Shown here: one piece after another, positions 1 through 8,558 of the stretch
Numbering within the stretch: the first letter of the stretch is position 1
Layout of the letters: every line of letters begins with the position of its first letter
NCBI GenBank assembly: GCA_039621445.1
Contig: CP154956.1
Span: 14,682,166-14,746,165 of the forward strand
Origin: Euglena gracilis
Lineage: Eukaryota > Euglenida > Euglenophyceae > Euglenales
Length of the DNA: 64,000 nt
Reading direction: 5' to 3'
The notes under the pieces: generated by a model
What the model was told of the DNA's origin: nothing
What the model saw: the letters and a program-made list of their open reading frames with translations, nothing else
The model's database searches: none
Program-made: the position numbers and the translations under genes

Positions 1-26
1 ACAATAAGGGGGGGGGGGGGTGGTAC
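1..26. repeat. End fragment of a short TIR repeat (ACAATAAGGGG type)
   Basis: The window opens with ACAATAAGG followed by a G run. The same motif forms the ends of the MITE at 3139-3275 and of the repeat at 4204-4302, so this is probably one end of a third copy, cut by the window edge. Confidence 0.5.
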
Positions 27-1622
27 GGGATGAACGTCCATCCCAGCCGTTCACAGGTGGCTGCATACTTGCGTTCTTTGTCTCCCTCTTGTAATTCGTG
101 CCACAGTGCTAAGGCGTCCATTGAGGAGACCGGGTTTGCTGGTTGCAACGGGTGGCGGACCGTGACATCCACTGCAGCAGGTCCGTCCGCGTCGAATCTC
201 GTGATGAAGACATCTCCAGGTCTCGTCCGGTTGTCTGCCACCTCTTCTCATCGAGCCATGAATCCGGCCCTTCTCGCAAGGTCCAAAACGAACGCCTGGA
301 GGGCACCATGTCGCCGCAAAGTGTTATTTTTGGGGCAGCAGACAAGGTGATTTCCTCCAACATCCATTTGTTGGTGGCAGCGGGGGCATTCCGGCAAGGA
401 GCCATTTGTCGTTGTGGGGCAAACTTGGCACCCCAAGGACCACCGAGTCAGGGCTCTGAATTCTGCCGGTGGGATGAGGGTTTTCAGGGGGTCGAAGGGG
501 TTGACCGCTGCCCACGCCATTGTGTGCGGCCTCCGCTGGCATGCGAAACGGACCGCGTCATTTCCAACAGGGCCCCCCAAAAGCAGGTCTGCCCGGACCT
601 TGACGACCTCATCTGTCCACCATTTTTGTTTCACCATTGTGGGAGACAAGGAACTCACTTTGCTTGGGTCCGTTAGGAGGTCACCCACAGGCGCCACCCC
701 TTTGGTGAGGCCCGAGATCACCAAGCCCATCTCTCCATAATCCCGTGGGAGCTGGGGGCAACCCTCGGGTAGGCACAGAGTGCTATCCGCTCGTGAGAGG
801 AAGTCAAGGATGGCTGCCCACCTTGCCGGTGCTCTGGATACCTCTGGGTCTCGGATCCCAAGCCCCCACAAACGGACTGGCAGAGAGGCTTGTGCCCACT
901 GTTTATCATCCAGTGGGCGAGTGGTGATGACGGACATTGTGTCCCGAAGGAGAGTGGCAAAGGAATGGCATGGCGCCTTGGCTCCCGAGAGGTGTGTGGT
1001 TCAAAGCAGGTCGTTTACTTTACATGCATCAAGACATTGCCTGAGCACCGTGAACTGTAGGTGCGGCGACGGCAGCAATTGCAGCAGGTCGCACGCTTTC
1101 CGGACTCCCGAGAGGCGGTCCTCCCAAAGGAAAGTGGCAAAGTCCAGGCGTCCTGCCGCGTGGCAGACGGGCACTCCTAGCGCACGGATGCCCGAGCCGG
1201 GTGTGAAAGGTTCCACTGGGATGCCCTGAGGCAGGCCATCTCCATGCGCAACAAATGCGGGACCCCAGAGTTTGCACTTCGTCAGGTTGAGTCCCACACC
1301 AATCTGTGGCCCCTCGTTCAGAATCAGCCTTACTGCCTTTCGAGCTGTTCCGGCGTGCCCATGATGTGGGCATCATCCAGGAACCAGGCTTGCCAGCCCA
1401 CGATACCTTGCAGCTTATCCAAGAGGGACTGTATCCCGAGGGCAAAGGCAGCCGGCCCACACGGGCCCCCTTGCTGCACACCGGACTTGCTTCGGAGTGA
1501 AGTTTTTCCGAGATACAACTGAGAATGGCGGGCGTAACAACTCTCCAACCATGGAAGCAGCGGGGGGCATCGCTCAGCGACTTCTGCCAGCAAATTCTCT
1601 CTCGAGATGCAGTTGAATGCGT
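27..1622 (-). pseudogene. Reverse transcriptase relic, C-terminal part
   Basis: Read on the minus strand from 1622 downwards this is the second half of a non-LTR-type reverse transcriptase. It starts with NAFN of RT motif A (about 1609-1622), then SGVQQGGPCGPAAFAL (motif B) and WFLDDAH (motif C, the F-x-DD catalytic pair, about 1366-1386). A thumb-like part with LNLTKCKLWG follows. The tail has a Cys/His cluster (CPRCHQQMDVGGNHLVCCPK, about 330-410) and a RRHGALQ motif, as in the C-terminal domain of this retroelement class. The frame changes near 1300-1335 and again near 940-1000, so it is decayed and cannot make one protein. The N-terminal parts lie at 3034-3138 and 3281-4204, separated by inserted elements. 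Confidence 0.8.
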
Positions 1623-2929
1623 TTAAAACCGTTAACCGTTCACGGGCTTCCCCACGTGAGGAAACGGGGTGCGTTCACGGGTGCGCACTACGGCACCCGT
1701 GAACGGACCCCGTTTTCACATATGCGCACCCGTGGTCGGTTCACGGGTGCACGCACGGCAGCCGTGGACGGAATTTTGCCTTTAAAAAAGGGAAAATATT
1801 TATGCAGTAGGGAAGAGGATTTGAAACAAATGGCGAACCTGGTGAACTTGAGGGGTGGGGGCAGGAATGCAAGAGGTGGCATAGGGAACTGACACGCGAC
1901 AAACTAAATTTCGGTGCGAGGCACATGCTCGCGATGCCTTTCGGCATGGTCAGAGGAACAACAGGACGGATAACTCAACGACAACCCTGACAAATCCACG
2001 CTTTTTTCGGCGCGCGACGCAACTCAGCACACACAAAATGATACGTTCAAAACTGTGAGCAACTCGTCCGCCTGCAAAACTGTGTTTGTCAACCCACCCT
2101 TGGCCTCCATTGCTTTTTTGGCCCTTTCGTGCGTGACGAGTGGCTTCATTAACGCATTGAACTGCAGGAACTGGGACACAGACGATGGTACAATGATGGC
2201 ATAAACGGGAGCCAATGCCTTGTAAATGTTGCTTACAGCATTTACATAGGTCCGAAAACTGGACACTGGCATGGAGCGAAGGCGCCCATCTTTTCCTGCC
2301 TTCTCCTGCCTTGTCTGGACCCAGGCATCGGCTTCCTGCTGCGTCTTGAAAAGTTCACGAGCATCAACGCACCATCTGGCCCATCCCACCAAAACTTCGT
2401 CCAAAGAGCCAAAAACAATGCCATGCCGGTTGCAAACATCCATATACTCCAAAAAACACTTTACTGCGGCATGGTTCTTGGGGCCCAATTCACAATTTAG
2501 ACCACCGGTGGGGAGACTGCCTAAAAGGGCATCCACTGCAGCAGCTCCTAGGGAGCTGGCACCACGTAAAACAGCCAGAAATTCATCTACGTTGGGGGGG
2601 CGGGGCATCTGTGCTTCCATCATGTTGGCAAAACGCTTCATCGGACTGTGGGGAAAAGCAGCAGACAGACAGAAACACAAATGTTAAAAACCCCAAAAAA
2701 TTCAAATTCCGATCACGGGTAACACCTTGCGCAACCGTGGTCGGTTCACGGGTGCACGCACGGCAGCCGTGGACGGAAATTCCGTTCACGGGTGCGCACT
2801 ACGGCACCCGTGAACGGCCAAAGTTCACCCGTGAACGCCAAAAACGAGATTTTTGACCCCCTAGGCATCTCGTTAGGAAGCGCTTGCCTACTGCGAGGAA
2901 GCCCGTGAACTTGGTTAACGGTTTTAAGA
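1622..2929. mobile_element. TIR element carrying a recombinase-like ORF
   Basis: Near-identical inverted ends: TTAAAACCGTTAACC plus TTCACGGGCTTCC at 1622-1651, and the reverse complement at 2898-2927. Inside both ends are copies of TTCACGGGTGCGCACTACGG / GGCACCCGTGAACGG, a subterminal palindromic repeat (about 1671-1706 and 2784-2817). It interrupts the reverse transcriptase between the LDF and NAFN parts of catalytic motif A. One ORF lies inside on the minus strand. The exact ends and any target duplication are unclear because the hairpin at 2931-3027 abuts the right end. Confidence 0.65.
2024..2680 (-). CDS. Hypothetical protein, possibly the core-binding domain of a tyrosine recombinase
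   Basis: A 218-residue open frame fills the middle of the TIR element at 1622-2929, so it is the obvious candidate for its recombinase or transposase. The C-terminal half is helical, with the stretch SFRTYVNAVSNIYKALAP followed by LKADEL-like ends (LQADELLTVLN). This resembles the SAM-like core-binding domain that precedes the catalytic domain of tyrosine recombinases such as Cryptons. No catalytic R-H-R-Y set is visible, so the protein is either truncated or spliced to something else. The start is simply the first ATG of the frame. The family assignment is an impression from fold pattern only. Confidence 0.35.
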   Translation of the reverse strand: MCFCLSAAFPHSPMKRFANMMEAQMPRPPNVDEFLAVLRGASSLGAAAVDALLGSLPTGGLNCELGPKNHAAVKCFLEYMDVCNRHGIVFGSLDEVLVGWARWCVDARELFKTQQEADAWVQTRQEKAGKDGRLRSMPVSSFRTYVNAVSNIYKALAPVYAIIVPSSVSQFLQFNALMKPLVTHERAKKAMEAKGGLTNTVLQADELLTVLNVSFCVC

Positions 2930-2930
2930 C

Positions 2931-3027
2931 AAAAGCGGGGTCCGATCACGATTCCCGGTGGAGAAACGGGGGGCGCCTACGGCGCCCCCCGTTTCTCCAC
3001 CGGGAATCGTGATCGGACCCCGCTTTT
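2931..3027. repeat. 47-bp perfect hairpin with a 3-nt loop
   Basis: Left arm 2931-2977 and right arm 2981-3027 are exact reverse complements around the loop TAC (2978-2980). The arms start AAAAGCGGGGTCCG and end beside the loop in GGGGGGCGCC. It lies at the right end of the TIR element and inside the disrupted reverse transcriptase. It may be a foldback element or a duplicated element end. No coding or RNA-gene signal is seen in it. Confidence 0.9.
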
Positions 3028-3033
3028 TCTTAT

Positions 3034-3138
3034 AGAAAAATCCAGCCGGAGCAGTCCCCAGTCTGCCTTTCCAACATGAGAGAGGCCGTCCACTAGCTGC
3101 TGGATACCCATTCCTGTCAGAGCGCATGCATCAGGTAC
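3034..3138 (-). pseudogene. Reverse transcriptase relic, middle piece
   Basis: The minus strand encodes a GMGIQQLVDGLSHVGKADWG-like stretch ending in LLRLDF. This is the region just before and at the start of RT catalytic motif A (usually ...W..LR.DF.NAFN). The motif continues at 1622 downwards, across the inserted TIR element and hairpin. The catalytic Asp is the D of LDF. The piece is bounded on its other side by the MITE at 3139-3275. Confidence 0.75.
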
Positions 3139-3275
3139 CACCCCCACTTATTGTCCCCCCCCTTATTGTCACTGGGCCCCGGCCGACGGGGGGTTTTTTG
3201 GCCCGGACAATGAAATTCCTTTGGTACCCCCTTATTGTCCCCCCCCTTAGTCGGTGGGACAATAAGGGGGGGAGG
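3139..3275. mobile_element. 137-bp MITE inserted in the reverse transcriptase relic
   Basis: The left end reads CACCCCCACTTATTGTC and the right end GACAATAAGGGGGGGAG, an imperfect TIR. Both flanks carry GGTAC (3134-3138 and 3276-3280), a likely 5-bp target duplication. The interior has GGCCCCGGCCGACGGGGGG and AATGAAATTCCTTTGGTACC, which recur in inverted order at 4204-4302. Confidence 0.65.
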
Positions 3276-3280
3276 GTACG

Positions 3281-4204
3281 CCCACTCCCAGTTGCTAAGG
3301 TAGGGCTGTGGCCAGGGACCGACGGACCTCCGGGTGGCGCATTAGCACTTTCGCCACCAGGCGGCGCAGGGTTTCCCTAGCTGCGATGGGCCGAGTGCCC
3401 TCTTCTTCTGGGGATGTCTTGCCCACAGGGTCTGTGGGTGCCCCTGTCCCAGTTTTGTTTTTTCGGAGGGGGGTCAGGCGTGCAGCACACATCACTTGTG
3501 CTGCCCCATTGGGGATTTCCCCAAGCACGCACCCGAAGACAAACTCCGTCAACTCATCCAGGACATCCTCTGCCGAGCCCCCGGCCTCGTCGCTGAGCAA
3601 GGACTTCAGGTGCTCAGGCCGAAGTCCTGAGGGGCCTGCGGCAGACTCCGGGCCGAAGCTACGCACTGCATGTTTCACCATACGGCGGCCATCTGCCACA
3701 TCGTCGCTACGTGATAGTGGTTTCCACCTCGAAGTAGGTCCCCTTCCAGGTTCCGCCTCTGTTGGGTGCATCCGGCGTAATCTCTCACGCGCGGCGGGAT
3801 GAGCCGCGTCCTGCACTCCTTCGGAGAGGAGCAACCGACAGGCCTTCCCCACATCCCCTCTGGCCACCAACGTTTCCATCCGGCGGATGAAGCGTTCCGT
3901 TTGCACCTCTTCCGCTTTGCTTGCGGAGGAGCGTGTGGACACCGAGGAGACGGGGTTTGCGGCCGGCTTTTGTGTTTGTGACTGCTGCCAAGAGGTTGCG
4001 ACTGGTTGCAGGAGATAGGCGCGTGCCCTGGTTCCGATGGCTTTCCCTAGCTGTGCCCAAAGGTTTCTGCCGGCGCGTGCCAAGGGTGCCAGCACCGCCT
4101 TCGGCATACACCACAGCGCGTGGAACGACTCCCAGGAGGGGCGCTGGTTGTAGTCTCTCAGTAGAATTGCGTATATTTGAGCCACTGCCTGCACCGCACC
4201 CCGC
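3281..4204 (-). pseudogene. Reverse transcriptase relic, N-terminal part
   Basis: About 300 residues read on the minus strand. A basic and Ser-rich region is followed by GPSGLRPEHLKSLLSDEAGG, L-E-F-VFGCVLGEIPNG and then RPIAARETLRRLVAK. These are motifs typical of the RT fingers domain in non-LTR elements widespread in protists and invertebrates. Near the 3' end an in-frame TAG follows ATALP, directly before QLGVGV, where intact relatives read straight through. With the MITE next to it this shows a dead copy. Upstream it runs into a second copy of the MITE at 4204-4302, so the true N-terminus is not seen. Confidence 0.75.
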
Positions 4205-4302
4205 GGGGGGGACAATATGGGGGTACCAAAGGAATTTCATTGGCCGACCCAAAAAAGCCCCCCGTCGGCCGGGGCCGAGGGACAATATGGGGGGGGAATC
4301 AA
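4204..4302. repeat. Second copy of the ACAATA-type MITE, inverted relative to 3139-3275
   Basis: GGGACAATATGGGGG marks both ends. The interior GGTACCAAAGGAATTTCATT and CCCCCCGTCGGCCGGGGCC is the reverse complement of the interior of the MITE at 3139-3275. The two copies therefore flank the reverse transcriptase N-terminal part as inverted repeats. Confidence 0.6.
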
Positions 4303-4803
4303 TGCCGAGGCTCCCGGTTCTGGCCTGGGGGGGGGTAGTGGGGGTCGACCATGGTCGCTCTCGGTCGCTATGGGTGATTCCTACCGGGATTTTTTTTCAC
4401 CTTTTTTGCCATGTAGCGGCGTAGGCAACTGTTCCAGGGCCCTAAAATAACAAAATACCTTGTGTGTGTAACGCCTTTTGCTTGTATGTTGCGGCAATTC
4501 GCTCTCGGTCGACCCCCACTACCCCCCCCCCAGGATATAGCAACCCCCCCAATGCCGAGGATATACAGTGCCAAATGACTTGGGCCAAGTGTTGCCTTGC
4601 CCAGCCTTGTTTGTCGCCTAGTGCCTGCTTCACCAGCCGGCCAAGTAGCCCTGAGCCCAGGGGGCCCAGACCTGACCATGGGTGGAATGACAGTGGACTG
4701 AACAGCCATCCGGCCGACTCGCATATTGGCTGGTTTTTGGTGATCTTCTTGTGTTCTGCCATGGCCATGTTCTTCACTGCTAGCAGGGAATTTCTTAAGG
4801 ACC
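4303..4803. other. Repeat-derived stretch, no gene seen
   Basis: Contains an inverted pair (about 4320-4375 and 4497-4545) built around CTCTCGGTCGACCCCCACTA and its near complement. No gene-like frame or RNA gene is visible. Confidence 0.4.
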
Positions 4804-4996
4804 CCCCGGGGGGGGGGGTCCAGCCTCCGGCTGGCAAAAAGGCTGCTGGCTGGATTTGAGCTGCTGGCTGGACCCCCCCCCCCCGGGGGGGGTGGGGGGG
4901 AGGGGGGGGGTCCGGGGATGGAGGGGGCTGGGCTGGGCTGGGTCGACGAAAAACAAAAATTTCTAACACATTTTTGCCATTTTCGACATTTTGATT
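4804..4996. repeat. Dispersed repeat with TCCAGCCTCCGGCTGG, copy 1
   Basis: Starts with a G run, then TCCAGCCTCCGGCTGGCAAA, a second GCTGGCTGGA, C and G runs, GGGCTGGGTCGACGAAAAAC, and ends in TTTTGCCATTTTCGACATTT. The same order is found at 63739-63882. Its end abuts the truncated U2 that starts the snRNA array, so it marks the left array boundary. Confidence 0.7.
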
Positions 4997-5023
4997 TTGC
5001 ACTACCGGCAGGCGTGGCTCACC
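4997..5023 (+). ncRNA. U2 snRNA 3'-end remnant
   Basis: Only the last 27 nt of U2 (TTGCACTACCGGCAGGCGTG onward) remain. The rest is replaced by the dispersed repeat ending at 4996. It marks the left edge of the array and is not functional. Confidence 0.9.
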
Positions 5024-5144
5024 CGAGGGAAACCTTTTCGTGCACGGAAAAAAAAACGGAGACAGCGGCACGGCGGGGGGGCCGAAAACCCTTCCCTTCT
5101 TCCCACCCATTTTCCCCACGCAAAAAAAAATCCCTCCCGCACGC

Positions 5145-5145
<1 letters not shown>

Positions 5146-5186
<41 letters not shown>
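5146..5186. repeat. Poly-C tract of the array spacer, unit 1
   Basis: An uninterrupted run of 41 C between the U2 remnant and U1 number 1. Every unit has such a tract at the same place, always C on the + strand. The longest are 50 C at 10450-10499 and 48 C at 12195-12242. In many units the run is split by GGCCCCCCTCCAGCCCAGCC, which looks like the older state. The minus strand could form G-quadruplexes. Length estimates may suffer from sequencing error. Confidence 0.85.
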
Positions 5187-5188
<2 letters not shown>

Positions 5189-5294
5189 CGATTATGAGGT
5201 CGGCGGCAGCCTTCCCGCATATGCTCCCCGGAAATTTCATAGTTTGTCCCGCGGGGATTATAAAGTCCGCGGCAGCCGGCCTCCCTCTGGCTTG

Positions 5295-5303
5295 TGCCCC
5301 AGC
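5295..5303 (+). promoter_or_regulatory. Putative U1 proximal sequence element, unit 1
   Basis: TGCCCCAGC begins 61 bp before U1. The identical nonamer begins 62 bp before U2 (5649-5657). It is the only obvious match between the two upstream regions, and its position fits the PSE/USE of snRNA genes. The core GCCCCAGC is kept in most units (type B has GCGCCCCAGC). It is damaged upstream of U1 number 6 (GCTTCAGC) and number 21 (TTCCCAGC). No TATA box is seen at -30. Confidence 0.65.
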
Positions 5304-5355
5304 ACGCCGGATGCCTCGCGTCCTTGCTTGCACCCGCAAACCCTTCTCCCGGGGT

Positions 5356-5522
5356 AACATACCTGGTTGGGTAGCGACTGTGATCACGCAGGCAGTCCTA
5401 CTATCTGGCTGCTGCGACTTGCACTTCTCGCAGCGGCCGGGTAGTGCTGGTCCCCAATGGGGGCCAGCACACAGCTTAATTTTTGGTAGCGGTGGAGAGA
5501 TGCGCTTGCGCGTCGACCCACC
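5356..5522 (+). ncRNA. U1: U1 snRNA, copy 1
   Basis: A 167-nt U1 gene, RNA component of the U1 snRNP that recognises 5' splice sites. Visible parts are the 5' end AACATACCTGG; stem-loop I with the U1-70K loop GATCACGCAGG (usually GATCACGAAGG); stem-loop II with TTGCAC of the U1A loop; a strong stem-loop III (GTGCTGG...CCAGCAC); the Sm site AATTTTTGG; and a terminal stem-loop GGTGG...CCACC with inner stem GATGCG-CTTG-CGCGTC. The 5' recognition sequence reads ACAUACCUG where nearly all eukaryotes have ACUUACCUG, so position 5 is A. All copies share this. The 3' flank has a 20-A run directly after CATT and lacks the GAAGC seen elsewhere. The 5' end is set by alignment and may differ by 1-2 nt. 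Confidence 0.93.
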
Positions 5523-5648
5523 ATCCCTTTCATTAAAAAAAAAAAAAAAAAAAACGAGTTCAGTCCCACGCCGTCGGAAGTGTCTGATCGGTCTTCTTTT
5601 TTGTGCTTCTGTTGTTGTTGTTTTTTTTTTTGGCCCGGTCGGAGTTTT

Positions 5649-5657
5649 TGCCCCAGC
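5649..5657 (+). promoter_or_regulatory. Putative U2 proximal sequence element, unit 1
   Basis: TGCCCCAGC starting 62 bp before U2, matching the motif at -61 of U1. Upstream lies a T-rich tract and CGGTCGGAGTTTT. Downstream to the gene there is no TATA-like sequence. Confidence 0.65.
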
Positions 5658-5710
5658 GGCCAAAACACGCAACATGCACCCACGAAGGACCCCAACCCCG
5701 AGGGCAACTC

Positions 5711-5902
5711 ATACCTTCTCGGCCTTTTGGCTAAGATCAAGTGTAGTATCTGTTCTTATCAGCTTAATTTCTGATATATCCAGCACTGCTGGATAAGAAA
5801 TTAAACTAATTTCTTGTCGGGGGCCAGGGTTCCCCTCGTGCTTGCACGAGTCCTGCGCCGCGAGTCGCCCTGCTATTGCACTACCGGCAGGCGTGGCTCA
5901 CC
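5711..5902 (+). ncRNA. U2: U2 snRNA, copy 1
   Basis: A 192-nt U2 gene, RNA component of the U2 snRNP that pairs with the intron branch site and with U6. Conserved parts are ATACCTTCTCGGCCTTTTGG (stem-loop I), GTGTAGTATCTG with the branch-site pairing GTAGTA, stem IIa (TATCAG...CTGATA), stem IIb (TATCCAGC...GCTGGATA), and AGAAATTAA, which can pair with TTAATTTCT of the IIa loop (the alternative stem IIc). The Sm-like site is AATTTCTTG, with a C inside the usual T run. Stem-loop III is CTCGTG-CTTG-CACGAG. Stem-loop IV carries TATTGCACTACCG, the loop bound by U2A'/B''. The 5' half is closest to plant-type U2. Confidence 0.95.
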
Positions 5903-6239
5903 CGAGGGAAACCTTTTCGTGCACGGAAAAAAAAACGGAGACAGCGGCACGGCGGGGGGGCCGAAAACCCTTCCCTTCTTCCCACCCATTTTCCCCACGC
6001 AAAAAAAAATCCCTCCCGCACGCACCCCCCCCCCCCCCGGCCCCCCCCCAGCCCACCCCCCCCCCCCCCCGGCGATTATGAGGTCGGCGGCAGCCTTCCC
6101 GCATATGCTCCCCGGAAATTTCATAGTTTGTCCCGCGGGGATTATAAAGTCCGCGGCAGCCGGCCTCCCTCTGGCTTGTGCCCCAGCACGCCGGATGCCT
6201 CGCGTCCTTGCTTGCACCCGCAAACCCTTCTCCCGGGGT

Positions 6240-6406
6240 AACATACCTGGTTGGGTAGCGACTGTGATCACGCAGGCAGTCCTACTATCTGGCTGCTGCG
6301 ACTTGCACTTCTCGCAGCGGCCGGGTAGTGCTGGTCCCCAATGGGGGCCAGCACACAGCTTAATTTTTGGTAGCGGTGGAGAGATGCGCTTGCGCGTCGA
6401 CCCACC
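6240..6406 (+). ncRNA. U1: U1 snRNA, copy 2
   Basis: Same body as copy 1, type A upstream region (GGGGATTATAAAG at about -100). The usual 3' flank CCTTTCATTGAAGCA follows 4 nt after the gene. Confidence 0.93.
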
Positions 6407-6409
6407 ATC

Positions 6410-6424
6410 CCTTTCATTGAAGCA
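6410..6424 (+). promoter_or_regulatory. Putative 3' box of U1, unit 2
   Basis: CCTTTCATTGAAGCA followed by a run of A lies just after U1. A similar CCTTTTCGTGCACGG plus A run lies 10 nt after U2 (6792 on). The shared layout suggests a 3'-end-formation signal like the metazoan 3' box. Confidence 0.45.
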
Positions 6425-6590
6425 AAAAAAAAAAAAAAACGAGTTCAGTCCCACGCCGTCGGAAGTGTCTGATCGGTCTTCTTTTTTGTGCTTCTGTTGT
6501 TTTTTTTTTTGGCCCTGTCGGAGTTTTTGCCCCAGCGGCCAAAAACACGCAACATGCACCCACGAAGGACCCCAACCCCGAGGGCAACTC

Positions 6591-6782
6591 ATACCTTCTC
6601 GGCCTTTTGGCTAAGATCAAGTGTAGTATCTGTTCTTATCAGCTTAATTTCTGATATATCCAGCACTGCTGGATAAGAAATTAAACTAATTTCTTGTCGG
6701 GGGCCAGGGTTCCCCTCGTGCTTGCACGAGTCCTGCGCCGCGAGTCGCCCTGCTATTGCACTACCGGCAGGCGTGGCTCACC
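6591..6782 (+). ncRNA. U2: U2 snRNA, copy 2
   Basis: Same body as copy 1. One extra A upstream puts the GCCCCAGC element one base further away (-63). Confidence 0.95.
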
Positions 6783-6791
6783 CGAGGGAAA

Positions 6792-6806
6792 CCTTTTCGT
6801 GCACGG
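6792..6806 (+). promoter_or_regulatory. Putative 3' box of U2, unit 2
   Basis: CCTTTTCGTGCACGG followed by an A run, the counterpart of the U1 3' flank at 6410-6424. Type B units read CCTTTTCATGCACGG plus GAAAGAAACGG. Confidence 0.45.
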
Positions 6807-7125
6807 AAAAAAAAACGGAGACAGCGGCACGGCGGGGGGGCCGAAAACCCTTCCCTTCTTCCCACCCATTTTCCCCACGCAAAAAAAAATTCCCTCCCGG
6901 ACGCACACCCCCCCCCCCCCCGGCCCCCCTCCAGCCCCACCCCCCCCCCCCCCCCGGCGATTATGAGGTCGGCGGCAGCCTTCCCGCATATGCCCCCCGG
7001 AAATTTTCATAGTTTGTCCCGCGGGGATTATAAAGTCCGCGGCAGCCGGCCTCCCTCTGGCTTGTGCCCCAGCACGCCGGATGCCTCGCGTCCTTGCTTG
7101 CACCCGCAAACCCTTCTCCCGGGGT

Positions 7126-7292
7126 AACATACCTGGTTGGGTAGCGACTGTGATCACGCAGGCAGTCCTACTATCTGGCTGCTGCGACTTGCACTTCTCG
7201 CAGCGGCCGGGTAGTGCTGGTCCCCAATGGGGGCCAGCACACAGCTTAATTTTTGGTAGCGGTGGAGAGATGCGCTTGCGCGTCGACCCACC
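7126..7292 (+). ncRNA. U1: U1 snRNA, copy 3
   Basis: Type A unit. The upstream region has GCCCCCCGG and one extra T (AAATTTTCATAG) compared with neighbours. Confidence 0.93.
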
Positions 7293-7481
7293 ATCCCTTT
7301 CATTGAAGCAAAAAAAAAAAAAAAACGAGTTCAGTCCCACGCCGTCGGAAGTGTCTGATCGGTCTTCTTTTTTGTGCTTCTGTTGTTGTTGTTTTTTTTT
7401 TTGGCCCGGTCGGAGTTTTTGCCCCAGCGGCCAAAACACGCAACATGCACCCACGAAGGACCCCAACCCCGAGGGCAACTC

Positions 7482-7673
7482 ATACCTTCTCGGCCTTTTG
7501 GCTAAGATCAAGTGTAGTATCTGTTCTTATCAGCTTAATTTCTGATATATCCAGCACTGCTGGATAAGAAATTAAACTAATTTCTTGTCGGGGGCCAGGG
7601 TTCCCCTCGTGCTTGCACGAGTCCTGCGCCGCGAGTCGCCCTGCTATTGCACTACCGGCAGGCGTGGCTCACC
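7482..7673 (+). ncRNA. U2: U2 snRNA, copy 3
   Basis: Standard body. The A run after the gene is one base shorter. Confidence 0.95.
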
Positions 7674-8009
7674 CGAGGGAAACCTTTTCGTGCACGGAAA
7701 AAAAACGGAGACAGCGGCACGGCGGGGGGGCCGAAAACCCTTCCCTTCTTCCCACCCATTTTCCCCACGCAAAAAAAAATCCCTCCCGCACGCACCCCCC
7801 CCCCCCCGCCCCCCCATCTCCCCCGGCCCCCCCCCCCCCCGGCGATTATGAGGTCGGCGGCAGCCTTCCCGCATATGCTCCCCGGAAATTTCATAGTTTG
7901 TCCCGCGGGGATTATAAAGTCCGCGGCAGCCGGCCTCCCTCTGGCTTGTGCCCCAGCACGCCGGATGCCTCGCGTCCTTGCTTGCACCCGCAAACCCTTC
8001 TCCCGGGGT

Positions 8010-8176
8010 AACATACCTGGTTGGGTAGCGACTGTGATCACGCAGGCAGTCCTACTATCTGGCTGCTGCGACTTGCACTTCTCGCAGCGGCCGGGTAGTG
8101 CTGGTCCCCAATGGGGGCCAGCACACAGCTTAATTTTTGGTAGCGGTGGAGAGATGCGCTTGCGCGTCGACCCACC
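8010..8176 (+). ncRNA. U1: U1 snRNA, copy 4
   Basis: Type A unit, standard body and 3' flank. Confidence 0.93.
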
Positions 8177-8364
8177 ATCCCTTTCATTGAAGCAAAAAAA
8201 AAAAAAAACGAGTTCAGTCCCACGCCGTCGGAAGTGTCTGATCGGTCTTCTTTTTTGTGCTTCTGTTGTTGTTGTTTTTTTTTTTGGCCCGGTCGGAGTT
8301 TTTGCCCCAGCGGCCAAAACACGCAACATGCCCCCACCCAGGACCCCACCCCCGCGGGCCACCC

Positions 8365-8558
8365 ATACCTTCTCTCGGCCTTTTCGCTAAGATCAAGTGT
8401 AGTATCTGTTCTTATCAGCTTAATTTCTGATATATCCAGCACTGCTGGATAAGAAATTAAACTAATTTCTTGTCGGGGGCCAGGGTTCCCCTCGTGCTTG
8501 CACGAGTCCTGCGCCGCGAGTCGCCCTGCTATTGCACTACCGGCAGGCGTGGCTCACC
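8365..8558 (+). ncRNA. U2: U2 snRNA, copy 4, variant stem-loop I
   Basis: The 5' end reads ATACCTTCTCTCGGCC and then TTTTCGCTAAG: two extra bases and a G-to-C change, both in stem-loop I. The 40 bp upstream are also changed (CCCCACCCAGGACCCCACCC). The rest is standard. Possibly a pseudogene. Confidence 0.8.

Noticed and set aside
5256-5265. GATTATAAAG as a TATA box for U1
   Set aside because: It lies about 100 bp upstream, too far for a -30 TATA, and nothing similar is found before U2.
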